From: an uncultured Chitinophagaceae bacterium
GTDB lineage: Bacteria; Bacteroidota; Bacteroidia; Chitinophagales; Chitinophagaceae
DNA: 64,000 nt
Direction: 5' to 3'
Assembly (NCBI GenBank): GCA_937862815.1
Contig: CALMED010000007.1
Span: 62,001-126,000 of the forward strand
Shown: in pieces, positions 1 through 7,911 of the stretch
How the letters are laid out: every line of letters begins with the position of its first letter
How positions within the stretch are numbered: the stretch's first letter is position 1
Translations under genes and position numbers: made by a program
Notes under the pieces: generated by a model
Told to the model about the DNA's origin: nothing
Databases searched by the model: none
The model's input: the letters and a program-made list of their open reading frames with translations, nothing else

Positions 1-1
1 C

Positions 2-526
2 TTCGCGGAATTGTTTACACAGGAAGGCTATGAGGTTTGGATGCCCGATTACCCGGGCTATGGCAAAACTACCGGCGAGCGTACCGAGCAACGCTTTTAC
101 AGCGATGCCGCCCTGGTGTACCGGATGGCGGCGGGTCGCCTGGCTGCTGACAGCATCCTTATTTACGGTAAATCACTGGGTACCGGTGTGGCCTGCGAAC
201 TGGCGGGCCGGCAGCCCTGTAAAAAATTGCTGCTGGAAACGCCTTATTACAGCATTCCGGCCCTGGCCTGGTATCATTTTCCCCTCTATCCGGCCAGCCG
301 CATGAGCCGCTACCGGTTTTCCAACTACGAACACCTTGCACATGTACAGGCCCCGGTGGTGATTTTCCAGGGCACACATGACCGGATCGTTCCGTACCGG
401 CATGCTGCTACCCTGCGGCCTTTGCTGAAGCCGGGCGACCGGTTCATCACCATCAAAGGGGGAGGGCACAATAACCTTGCGACTTTTGATTTCTACCGCC
501 AACAGCTACGGGCTGCGCTTCGCTGA
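2..526 (+). CDS. alpha/beta hydrolase, 5' end outside window
   Basis: The reading frame is open to the left edge, so the start codon lies outside the window and 174 residues remain. The fragment has an alpha/beta hydrolase layout: a nucleophile elbow GKSLGTG (Ser58 of the fragment), an acid in GTHDRIVP (Asp127) and a catalytic histidine in GGGHNNL (His156). The oxyanion-loop strand before the visible part is missing. The pattern is that of small cytoplasmic serine hydrolases related to the BEM46/ABHD13 type; the substrate cannot be inferred. It ends 5 bp from the convergent YceI-like gene. The fold is secure, the specific activity is not. Confidence 0.85.
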   Translation, partial: FAELFTQEGYEVWMPDYPGYGKTTGERTEQRFYSDAALVYRMAAGRLAADSILIYGKSLGTGVACELAGRQPCKKLLLETPYYSIPALAWYHFPLYPASRMSRYRFSNYEHLAHVQAPVVIFQGTHDRIVPYRHAATLRPLLKPGDRFITIKGGGHNNLATFDFYRQQLRAALR

Positions 527-531
527 AGCGG

Positions 532-1128
532 TCAGTGCAGCTGCACCTGCATGTCGAAGTTGATCACAATGAGATCGTTGATGCGGATCATGTTGAACGG
601 CGTGCGGGGCTTTACGTCAAACTCGCTCATCAGGATGTCTTTGCTGGCCAGCAGCCGGTAAGTGGTGGGTGTTCGTTTGTTCAGCTGTACGGTGATATCA
701 ATGGGTTTGGTAATCCCCGCAATCGTGAGCAACGCTTTGGCCTTGTAGGTGTACCAGGTGTGGAGTTCCAGTGCGGCAGCGTTATGCAGCGGATGCGCTT
801 CCAGCAGCTCCAGTTTGATATGGGTGTGCTCATCGGCTTTCAGCGCTTTGTGCAGGTCTTTGTTCATGAGCTTGTTCTTGCAGCTGATGAGGTTGGTCTG
901 GATGAGCAGGCGGCTGCGGGTGAATCGGATGTCACGCGAACCTTCCTGCAGGTTGCCGGTGAGGGTGGCAGGCTGAAACACATCGTTGCAGAAGCACTGA
1001 AACGTGTTAATGTTGGTGGAACCGTTGAGGAACAGGCGGCTGTTTTTGGCGTCAACCTGGTACACCACGGTAAACGGCGGCGTGCCGGCCAGGAGTGCAA
1101 CAGACAAAAAGAGTACCAGCCATTTCAT
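532..1128 (-). CDS. YceI-like periplasmic protein, divergent
   Basis: The 198-aa protein has an N-terminal signal peptide (hydrophobic residues 3-16) followed by a lipocalin-like YceI pattern: a strand with SRLFLNGSTNINTF near residue 30, the central LMNKDLHKAL segment, the LTIAGITKPIDITVQL strand and a C-terminal NDLIVINFDMQVQLH strand. YceI proteins bind isoprenoid or other lipidic molecules in the periplasm; the ligand here is unknown. It is the last gene of a three-gene minus-strand group (YceI, porin, YceI), but a strong terminator separates it from the porin, so much of its expression may be reduced or independent. It is more divergent than the YceI protein at 2549-3133. Confidence 0.8.
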   Translation of the reverse strand: MKWLVLFLSVALLAGTPPFTVVYQVDAKNSRLFLNGSTNINTFQCFCNDVFQPATLTGNLQEGSRDIRFTRSRLLIQTNLISCKNKLMNKDLHKALKADEHTHIKLELLEAHPLHNAAALELHTWYTYKAKALLTIAGITKPIDITVQLNKRTPTTYRLLASKDILMSEFDVKPRTPFNMIRINDLIVINFDMQVQLH

Positions 1129-1146
1129 GCAATAAATATAAGGGGG

Positions 1147-1178
1147 AAAAAAGAAAGCCCTGCGGTAACAGGGCTTTC
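1147..1178 (-). terminator. rho-independent terminator after the porin gene
   Basis: Read on the minus strand, a perfect 10-bp stem (GAAAGCCCTG with CAGGGCTTTC, 6-nt loop) is followed by six T. It lies just after the porin stop codon and before the downstream YceI gene, so it ends or attenuates porin transcription. Confidence 0.9.
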
Positions 1179-1197
1179 GGTGTCTTGGTTGCAGGGT

Positions 1198-2508
1198 TTA
1201 GAATCCTACCACGGCCTGGATCACATAGCCATTGAATTCACCTCCGTTGAAGAGGCTGTTGCTGGCATAGCCTTTGTAGTTCTGATTTACATATTCGCCT
1301 TTCAGCAGAACGTTGCGGGTAAGGAACCAGCCGGCGCCTACGGCTACACGGCTAACGGTTTGTTCAGTAGCGGCACTTACAAAATTGCCTTTGGCCTGGT
1401 TGTAGCGAAGACCGACGTACACGTTTTCTTTTTCACCAAACCGGTAGATACCATCCACGGCAATCTGGCTGAAATTACGCTGGGCGGCATTGGCCACCAC
1501 TTCGGCGCGGGTGCGTCCGTTACCGCCTTCGTAGGTGCCGAAGAATTCAAATCCGTACACTTTGGCAAACGCGTTGAGTTGGTAGGCAGTAATCTGGTTG
1601 GCGCTGGGGATGGGGTTTACGCGGCCGCTGGTGAAATTAGCCACGGCAGTAGCTGTGGAAGATTCCATCACCATTAAATAATTGCTGCCGGTACGGTCGC
1701 CGCCAAACAGGGTGCTGCGGCCGGAGCTGTTGTTGGTGTACAGTGAAGCGGCACCGCGTACCCGGATTTTTTCTTCAATCTGTTTATCGTAAGCAGCTTT
1801 GAAATAGTAGGAAGGGTTGCGCTTAAACGTGTTGGTCTGGCTACCGGGATCCAGTGGACGTTGCACATTACCGTTGATGAGACCGTTGCTGATACCCACC
1901 ATACCCATGAGGCCGTTTTTCTGTACATAGATCTCACCGCCTATTTCAGTGGTAAAGGCGTCGATGATGTAGTTTTCGATAAAGGGATTCCAGAGTGTCT
2001 GGCCACCATCGGAACGGCGGAAGTGCTGATCGCCGTAGTTGATTTCCATGTGACCCACTTTAATGGTGGTCACTTTCATGATGTCTTCCCATACTTTGCC
2101 TTTGAAGGGCAGTTTGTCGAACTGGATGTAACCACCTTTCACCCAGGCTTCGTTGTGGTGCCGGGAGGCGAGATAGGTCACGAGATTCAGTGAGATACCA
2201 TCGGCCAGCTGCACGTCAATGTTCAGGTTGGCGGCTGCCAGGTTGAAGCCGGGAGCGAGGCGCGGGTAGAGGGCCGGGGAACCACTTGCGTTTTTGTGAT
2301 TCAGCCCCTGCATACCCTGGGTAAAGCCGGCGCCGAGTTTCACTTTAAATCCGTCGTATTTAACAGTATCGGATTGTTTAGGTGTTTCAAATACATTAAC
2401 GCCCCGCTGGTCGTAGTGACGGAAGTATTGAATCTGGGCCTGGAGACTGTTCATGAGGCCCAGTAATACTACTGCCAGCGCCATGGTTTTGAGTGTTCTG
2501 GATTTCAT
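1198..2508 (-). CDS. outer-membrane beta-barrel porin-like protein
   Basis: The 436-aa protein has a signal peptide (residues 1-25, ending ...NSLQAQ) and then alternating amphipathic strands with many aromatic residues, ending in a C-terminal phenylalanine as expected for a barrel inserted by the BAM machinery. The overall pattern resembles phosphate-selective porin O/P-type or DcaP-like barrels. The substrate is unknown. It sits between two YceI-type lipocalin genes on the same strand, and 40 bp separate its start from the upstream YceI gene, so these two are probably co-transcribed from the FNR-box promoter near 3165-3252. A terminator follows directly. The barrel nature is well supported; transport function is inferred. 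Confidence 0.75.
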   Translation of the reverse strand: MKSRTLKTMALAVVLLGLMNSLQAQIQYFRHYDQRGVNVFETPKQSDTVKYDGFKVKLGAGFTQGMQGLNHKNASGSPALYPRLAPGFNLAAANLNIDVQLADGISLNLVTYLASRHHNEAWVKGGYIQFDKLPFKGKVWEDIMKVTTIKVGHMEINYGDQHFRRSDGGQTLWNPFIENYIIDAFTTEIGGEIYVQKNGLMGMVGISNGLINGNVQRPLDPGSQTNTFKRNPSYYFKAAYDKQIEEKIRVRGAASLYTNNSSGRSTLFGGDRTGSNYLMVMESSTATAVANFTSGRVNPIPSANQITAYQLNAFAKVYGFEFFGTYEGGNGRTRAEVVANAAQRNFSQIAVDGIYRFGEKENVYVGLRYNQAKGNFVSAATEQTVSRVAVGAGWFLTRNVLLKGEYVNQNYKGYASNSLFNGGEFNGYVIQAVVGF

Positions 2509-2548
2509 ATACCTTGTTGTTTTAGTTGTGAAAGATTTAAATGGTGGT

Positions 2549-3133
2549 TTATTTTTTGTGAAGAACTACGTTGAAATCAATTTTTACTTCATCGCCCACT
2601 TTCAGGGCGCCCAGCATAAATACCGGGGCCTTGATGCCGTGATCCGACATCAGCACTTTGCGGTTACCCTTAATCTCAATATCACCGTTGGGCAGCACTT
2701 TCGACTTCAGCACCAGTTCCGTGGGCTTGGCCACGCCGGCGATGGTGAGGTTACCGCTGACCGTGATGGTGGCCTCTGTGCCGTTTTTCTGTACGTTGGT
2801 GATTTTTGTAAATACGTAGGTGATGTTGGGGAATTTGTCGGCTTTGAGTGTTTCATGCGTACGGCTGTCCATCAGCCCGGAATTTTTGTGGCTCTTGATG
2901 GACTTGGTGACTACGGTTACGGTGGCTGCATTTATTTTTTCAATGACGCCATCGGTAACGGAAAAATCGCTCTGCACATTCACGTTGGTGGCGGAGGAAG
3001 ACCATTCGTGCATGGTGGAACTGCCTTCGATGGTCAGTTTATAGGATGTGGCAGAATAAGACTGGGCGGAGGCCATACCGGTTGCCAGCAGGAGGGCGGC
3101 GGAGGCAAGGCAGGTGAAGAGGAACTGTCGCAT
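2549..3133 (-). CDS. YceI family periplasmic lipid-binding protein
   Basis: The 194-aa protein begins with a clear signal peptide (cleavage after ...GMASA, about residue 23). The mature part is a typical YceI barrel: SYKLTIEGSSTMHEW strand, a long DFSVTDGVIEKINAATVTV strand, the SGLMDSRTHETLKADKFPNI segment, LTIAGVAKPTELVLK and the closing KVGDEVKIDFNVVLHKK. YceI proteins hold isoprenoid chains such as quinone precursors in the periplasm. It is the first gene of the group with the porin at 1198-2508, and its upstream region carries two tandem CRP/FNR-type palindromes. The link to oxygen or nitrosative signals is inference from those sites. Confidence 0.92.
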   Translation of the reverse strand: MRQFLFTCLASAALLLATGMASAQSYSATSYKLTIEGSSTMHEWSSSATNVNVQSDFSVTDGVIEKINAATVTVVTKSIKSHKNSGLMDSRTHETLKADKFPNITYVFTKITNVQKNGTEATITVSGNLTIAGVAKPTELVLKSKVLPNGDIEIKGNRKVLMSDHGIKAPVFMLGALKVGDEVKIDFNVVLHKK

Positions 3134-3164
3134 GCGTGCAGATTTTATTAGTAATAAAGCAGGA

Positions 3165-3195
3165 CAAAAGTTGGGAATGCCCGGCGGGCAGGAAA
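3165..3195 (-). promoter_or_regulatory. candidate promoter of the YceI-porin operon
   Basis: On the minus strand TTTC (3195-3192), 19 bp, then AACTTTTG (3172-3165) is a near match to the Bacteroidota promoter TTTG-N19-TAnnTTTG. It lies about 30 bp upstream of the YceI start codon at 3133. The start site would be near 3161, placing the two palindromes at about -62 and -84. Confidence 0.4.
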
Positions 3196-3216
3196 TGACG
3201 GATACTTCCTTTTACT

Positions 3217-3230
3217 GTGATCTTTATCAC
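3217..3230. promoter_or_regulatory. CRP/FNR-type box (proximal)
   Basis: GTGATCTTTATCAC is a perfect palindrome with 5-bp arms and a 4-bp centre, the architecture of CRP/FNR-family binding sites. It is the promoter-proximal of two sites whose centres (3223.5 and 3245.5) are 22 bp apart, on the same face of the helix. Confidence 0.6.
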
Positions 3231-3238
3231 CAGATGGG

Positions 3239-3252
3239 TTGATCATTATCAA
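3239..3252. promoter_or_regulatory. CRP/FNR-type box (distal), exact FNR consensus
   Basis: TTGATCATTATCAA matches the FNR/ANR/DNR consensus TTGAT-N4-ATCAA at every conserved position. It lies between the end of the LD-carboxypeptidase gene and the YceI gene, so it most likely controls the YceI-porin operon. Confidence 0.65.
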
Positions 3253-3307
3253 CGTTCCGACATTGACTTTTAAGCAAACGGGAGTTAACGGTTACGTACA
3301 GGGGCGC

Positions 3308-4222
3308 TTACAGTTCTTCCAGTAAAACACGGTTACTGGTTACCGTTAGCCGGCAGGGTGCGCCATGTTTCAGGGCGTAGTTGCGGGAGGTATGACTTAC
3401 CGGGAAATCGAAGCAAACGGGGAAGCGGAAAGGGTGGAGGTGGGAGGCTATGATCCCAAAGGCCGTCTGTCCAAAGGGGCGTTCGGTGTCCGCATTGTCG
3501 GTAAAGCCCCCAACAAGCAGTCCCCGCAGCCCCTGCAGTTTTCCGCTGCGGCGAAGCTGCGTCAGCATCCGGTCAATATTGTAGAGCTGTTCGCCCACAT
3601 CTTCCAGGAACAGGATCCGTCCGCGGGTGGGCAGATCCGATTCCGTACCCACCAGGTGGGCCAGCAGGGCCAGGTTGCCGCCCACCAGCGGACCTTCTGC
3701 TGTACCCGGCCGGTTGAGGGTATGCGCCGGGCAGCTGTACTGCAGGTGCCGGCCTTCGAGCTGGTGGCGGAGCGACTGCACATACCGGTTGCGGTAACCC
3801 CCGTCGTTGAAGGCGGCCGCCATGGGGGCATGCAAGGTGCTGATGCCAAAGTTGCGGTAAATATGGGCGTGCAGCACCGTGATGTCGCTGAAGCCGATGA
3901 TCCACTTGGGGTGCTTGCGGAAGGCGGTAAAATCGAGCTGTTCAATGATCCGTCCTGTACCGTAGCCCCCCCGCCCGCAGAGGATGGCTTTCACCTCCGG
4001 CGCATCCAGCATAGCCTGCAGTTCCGAGCGTCGCTCCTCATCCGTACCACTGAAATATGTGGCAGAGCCGCTGCCCAGCGTACGTCCCACCAGTACTTCA
4101 TAGCCCCAGCGTTGCAACTGTTGAATGCAGGTGGCGGCTTTTTCGCGGGGCATATAGCCCGCCGGGCAGGTGATACCTATAAGGTCGCCCTTGCGGAGGA
4201 AAGGAGGAAAACGGGTGCGCAC
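3308..4222 (-). CDS. LD-carboxypeptidase (peptidase family S66)
   Basis: The 304-aa protein matches muramoyltetrapeptide LD-carboxypeptidase (LdcA type), which removes the terminal D-alanine from the tetrapeptide of recycled murein. The nucleophile elbow is IGFSDIT (Ser112), the glutamate is in LFLEDVGE (Glu207) and the histidine is in FPVSHTSRN (His277), completing the Ser-Glu-His triad of S66. There is no signal peptide, so it should act in the cytoplasm. A paralogue with an N-terminal hydrophobic leader is found at 7912-8922, on the other side of the T9SS protein gene. It begins with ATG about 200 bp from the divergent gene at 4422. Confidence 0.92.
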   Translation of the reverse strand: MRTRFPPFLRKGDLIGITCPAGYMPREKAATCIQQLQRWGYEVLVGRTLGSGSATYFSGTDEERRSELQAMLDAPEVKAILCGRGGYGTGRIIEQLDFTAFRKHPKWIIGFSDITVLHAHIYRNFGISTLHAPMAAAFNDGGYRNRYVQSLRHQLEGRHLQYSCPAHTLNRPGTAEGPLVGGNLALLAHLVGTESDLPTRGRILFLEDVGEQLYNIDRMLTQLRRSGKLQGLRGLLVGGFTDNADTERPFGQTAFGIIASHLHPFRFPVCFDFPVSHTSRNYALKHGAPCRLTVTSNRVLLEEL

Positions 4223-4421
4223 CGGATAAAATTAGGGAATTCCGGGGCACTACAAACCCGGAATACAAAATTGCCATGTGGTTTTTACGGTTTTTTACCC
4301 GATTTTTCTATCTTGTGCCAGCATTCCGTTAATCCGATCCTGATCAACCGCCCTTTTTTCCAATTTCTTTTGTGCAAGATTCCAATTTCCGGGGAAGCCA
4401 TCATCTTCCAAACCACTAATT

Positions 4422-7400
4422 ATGCAATTCGCTACCATGCCACCCCGGGCGATCACCTATTCGACGCACCCGATGCAATTCCTCCGTACTTTTTGGATCA
4501 CGGCCCTCCTTGTGCTGCTTGGATTCGCTGCCTTTGCCCAACCCGACCCCAACCAGGGTCCCGGCGGCCCCATCCTGGTTGTAAGTAACCCTTCCAACCT
4601 CTTTGGGCGCTATACCGCCGAAATCCTCCGCGCCGAAGGCATCAACGCCTTCCAGGTGCTGGAACTGCCGGCCGTGGACGCCACTGTACTGCAGAATTAT
4701 GATGTGGTGATCCTGGGCGAAACGGCCTTGTCGCCTGCGCAGGTCACCCTCTTTACCAACTGGGTGAACAACGGCGGTGTCTTCATCGCCTTCCGCCCCG
4801 ATAAAAATCTCGCTTCCCTGTTGGGCGTGACCGATGCCGGCACAACGCTCTCCGATGCTTACCTGCAGGTGCAAACTGCTACGGCACCCGGGCTGGGCAT
4901 CACCGCCGCCGCCATGCAGTTTCATGGCACCGGGGATCTGTACAACCTCAGCGGCGCCACGGCCGTGGCCACTTTTTTCAGTACAGCCGCTACGCCCACC
5001 CCGCATCCGGCCGTTACCTGGCGGGCCGTGGGCGCCAACGGCGGTAAGGCCATCGGCTTCATGTACGACCTTTGCCGCTCCATCGTGTACACCCGCCAGG
5101 GCAATCCCGCCTGGGTGAACGATGACCGTGACGGGGAAGGAGGGGTACGGCCCAACGACCTGTTTCACGGACCCAAAACCGGCGATGTGCAGCCCAACTG
5201 GGTCGACTTCAACAAAATTCAGATCCCACAGGCCGATGAACAGCAGCGCCTGCTGGCCAATATCATCCTCAAAGGCAACGAACACCAGCAGCCGCTTCCG
5301 CGCTTCTGGTACCTGCCCCGCGACCTTAAGGCGGCCATCATTCTCACCGGTGACGATCATGGGGGCAACAATGGAACAAAGGGACGGTTCGACTACCTGC
5401 TCTCCATCAGCCCCTCCAACACTCCGGCGGCCGTGGAAGACTGGATCGCCCTCCGCACCACGTCGAGCATCTACGCCACCAATGAACTTACTCCTGCGGA
5501 AGCAGCAGCCTACGAAGCAATGGGATTTGAAGTTACGTTGCACTTTCCCACCAATTGCGTCTCGTATGATCCGCTGCTGCTGGGGGCCGATTATGCCCTG
5601 CGCATTGCTGAATTCACCACGGCATATCCTACCATCCAGTCGCCCGCCACCGTACGCACCCATTGCACCTTGTGGCAGGACTGGGCCGGTCGCCCCAAGG
5701 CTGAATTGCAGAATGGCGTGCGGCTGAATACCGACTATTATTATTTTCCACCCAACTGGGTGCAGGACCGCCCGGGTTTGTTTACGGGATCTGCGCTCGC
5801 CATGCGCTTTGCGGATACAGACGGCACGATAATTAATAATTACCAGTTGTCAACGGTGTTGTCGGATGAATCGGGACAGACCGTCTCCACCCATGTAACC
5901 ACGCTGCTCGACAATGCGCTGGGTACAAACGGGTATTATGGGGTGTTCTGTGCCAACATTCATACCGATTTTGACATCCTTGCAGACCTGTACCCCGTGG
6001 TATCGGCTGCCCAGAGCCGTAATGTGCCGCTGATCACGGCCCGGCAACTGCTCACCTGGCTCGATGGCCGGAATGCTTCTTCCTTCGGCAATATGGTGTG
6101 GAACAACAACACGCTGGATTTCACCATCACCGCCGCTGCCGGTACTAAAAGTATGCGGGCCATGCTGCCCCGGTTCACAGGTACAGGCACTACGCTCAGC
6201 CTGCAGTCGGTTTCCCGCAACGGGGTGCCCCTTACGGTGCGGTACGAGGTGATCAAAGGAATCAGCTATGCTTTTTTTGATGCCACCACCGGCAACTACA
6301 CAGCTGTGTATGCCAGCAGCACCTGCTCCACACCCTCCGCCAGCCTGGTAGCCAGTTCTTCCGCTGCCTGTTCCGCTGCACCCATCAACCTGCAGCTTAC
6401 CAATGCCAGCGGAAACGCGCCCTACACCGTGGTGGTGAACGGAATTACGTACGAAAACGTAACCAATAACTCCATCTTTGCCTCCATCGTTCCGGGTGAG
6501 GTCAGCCTCTGGGGCAACGGCACACCGGTACTGGCTGTTACCAACGCCCAGGATAACGGGGGCGGCATCGGCGCCACCCTGGGCATGAAGTTCCGTTCCA
6601 CCGTAGCCGGATATGTTACGGGTGTGAAGTTTTACAAAGGATCTTCCAATACAGGGCCGCATGTGGGACGTCTTTACACCGCTTCCGGTACCGAGTTGGC
6701 TGTTGTTACCTTTACGGGTACCGACAATGCCTCCGTTGGCTGGAAGACGGCCCGTTTCAGCAACCCCGTGCTGATCAATCCCAATACCACCTACGTAATC
6801 GCTTATTACTCCCCGTTGGGTTATTTCGCTTATTCCGATTTCTATTTCCAGACATCCGGTTTCACAAACGGCCCCCTTACAGCGCTGCAGAACGGCGTGG
6901 ACGGACTGAACGGTGTGGGCAACTACGGACCCACATTCCCGGTCTTCTCTTTCCAGTCGCGGAACTATTGGGTGGATGTACTCTTCGCGCCGCTGGCAGT
7001 GGACAATCCCTCCCTCTACAATTTCACCATTACCAGCATGGAGGAAAACAACGGCTGTGTGGCTACCGGTACGGTGGCAACGGCGTCGCTGAACTGCGGA
7101 CCGCTGCCGGTGGAGCTGCTATCGTTCCGGGCCGGTGCGGTGGGGAAAGATGCCTTGCTTCAGTGGACTACGGGCAGTGAATCGAACAACAAAGGCTTTG
7201 ACGTACAACGCAGCCGCGACGGCAGCCGCTGGGAAACCATCGGCTTCGTGGAAGGAGCCGGCCAATCGGCTGCCCTGCGCCGTTATACCTACAAGGATCC
7301 GTCGCTGGCCGCCGGGCGTTATTACTACCGCCTGGTGCAGGTGGATTTTGACGGGCGCAGCAAGACATCATCTGTGGAAGCGGTGACCATCACCGGCAAG

Positions 7401-7661
7401 CTGAGCTTCGAGCTGCGGCAGAACTATCCCAACCCCTTCCGGGGCGCCACCTCGGTGGAGCTGATCCTTCCGGCACAAAAGAAAGTGCACCTGGGACTGT
7501 ATGATGTGAACGGCCGGCTCGTCAAAACCCTGCTCAACGAAACGCGTGCCGCCGGCTACCACCTGGTGCAGTTCGATGCCGGCTCGCTCAGCAGCGGCAT
7601 GTACTACCTGCGGCTCGAGACCGATGATTACCGGGCGGTGCGGAAGGTGACGATTGAATAA
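4422..7661 (+). CDS. large secreted T9SS protein: amidotransferase-like, deacetylase-like and DUF4082 domains
   Basis: The 1079-aa protein is exported: a signal peptide precedes ...GFAAFAQ. The ATG at 4473 (Met18) is an alternative start directly before the hydrophobic core and gives the more usual signal peptide. Residues about 50-270 form a Rossmann-like domain resembling ThuA or class-I amidotransferase folds (DVVILGETALSP, GGVFIAF). Residues about 305-560 contain AIILTGDDHGG and RFDYLL and look like a polysaccharide-deacetylase-type barrel. About 700-850 is a DUF4082 module (GVKFYKGSSNTGPHVG). The last 80 residues are a T9SS type A sorting domain (NYPNPF, LYDVNGRLV, SGMYYLRL). Probable role is cell-surface or secreted glycan modification; the substrate is unknown. 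A terminator follows 25 bp after the stop. Confidence 0.8.
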   Translation: MQFATMPPRAITYSTHPMQFLRTFWITALLVLLGFAAFAQPDPNQGPGGPILVVSNPSNLFGRYTAEILRAEGINAFQVLELPAVDATVLQNYDVVILGETALSPAQVTLFTNWVNNGGVFIAFRPDKNLASLLGVTDAGTTLSDAYLQVQTATAPGLGITAAAMQFHGTGDLYNLSGATAVATFFSTAATPTPHPAVTWRAVGANGGKAIGFMYDLCRSIVYTRQGNPAWVNDDRDGEGGVRPNDLFHGPKTGDVQPNWVDFNKIQIPQADEQQRLLANIILKGNEHQQPLPRFWYLPRDLKAAIILTGDDHGGNNGTKGRFDYLLSISPSNTPAAVEDWIALRTTSSIYATNELTPAEAAAYEAMGFEVTLHFPTNCVSYDPLLLGADYALRIAEFTTAYPTIQSPATVRTHCTLWQDWAGRPKAELQNGVRLNTDYYYFPPNWVQDRPGLFTGSALAMRFADTDGTIINNYQLSTVLSDESGQTVSTHVTTLLDNALGTNGYYGVFCANIHTDFDILADLYPVVSAAQSRNVPLITARQLLTWLDGRNASSFGNMVWNNNTLDFTITAAAGTKSMRAMLPRFTGTGTTLSLQSVSRNGVPLTVRYEVIKGISYAFFDATTGNYTAVYASSTCSTPSASLVASSSAACSAAPINLQLTNASGNAPYTVVVNGITYENVTNNSIFASIVPGEVSLWGNGTPVLAVTNAQDNGGGIGATLGMKFRSTVAGYVTGVKFYKGSSNTGPHVGRLYTASGTELAVVTFTGTDNASVGWKTARFSNPVLINPNTTYVIAYYSPLGYFAYSDFYFQTSGFTNGPLTALQNGVDGLNGVGNYGPTFPVFSFQSRNYWVDVLFAPLAVDNPSLYNFTITSMEENNGCVATGTVATASLNCGPLPVELLSFRAGAVGKDALLQWTTGSESNNKGFDVQRSRDGSRWETIGFVEGAGQSAALRRYTYKDPSLAAGRYYYRLVQVDFDGRSKTSSVEAVTITGKLSFELRQNYPNPFRGATSVELILPAQKKVHLGLYDVNGRLVKTLLNETRAAGYHLVQFDAGSLSSGMYYLRLETDDYRAVRKVTIE

Positions 7662-7685
7662 TGGCACACGCCATCACAAGACAAG

Positions 7686-7728
7686 AACCTGTGCGGTTGG
7701 CAGCGCTGCCAGCCGCACAGGTTTTTTT
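7686..7728 (+). terminator. rho-independent terminator after the T9SS protein gene
   Basis: AACCTGTGCGG pairs perfectly with CCGCACAGGTT, extended inward to a 19-bp stem around GCAGC/GCTGC with one G-T pair, followed by a run of seven T. Confidence 0.92.
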
Positions 7729-7756
7729 GGGGAAGAAGCAATATAATTATTCGAAG

Positions 7757-7812
7757 CCAGACCTATAAGGTTTGCCGGGCGGCGTTTCAGCGCTGGAAAC
7801 CTTATAGGTTTT
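7757..7812. repeat. palindromic intergenic repeat, copy 1
   Basis: ACCTATAAGGTTT (7761-7773) is an exact inverted match of AAACCTTATAGGT (7797-7809), with a GC-rich centre. A second, more diverged copy lies at 7850-7896. The element fills the gap between two convergent genes and looks like a REP-type element; no transposase is nearby. Confidence 0.75.
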
Positions 7813-7849
7813 ATTCCGGGGTCGGCGCGTTATCCTTTTTAAAATGAAT

Positions 7850-7896
7850 CCAGACTTATAAGGTTTGCCGGGCAGCGCTAGCAAACCTGATAGGTC
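7850..7896. repeat. palindromic intergenic repeat, copy 2
   Basis: CCAGACTTATAAGGTTTGCCGG begins this copy (only the first part shown is shared with copy 1); its arms GACTTATAAGGTTTGC (7853-7868) and GCAAACCTGATAGGTC (7881-7896) pair with two mismatches. It shares CCAGAC-TATAAGGTTTGCCGGGC with copy 1 apart from one base. Confidence 0.7.
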
Positions 7897-7911
7897 TTTC
7901 ATGATCGATCA

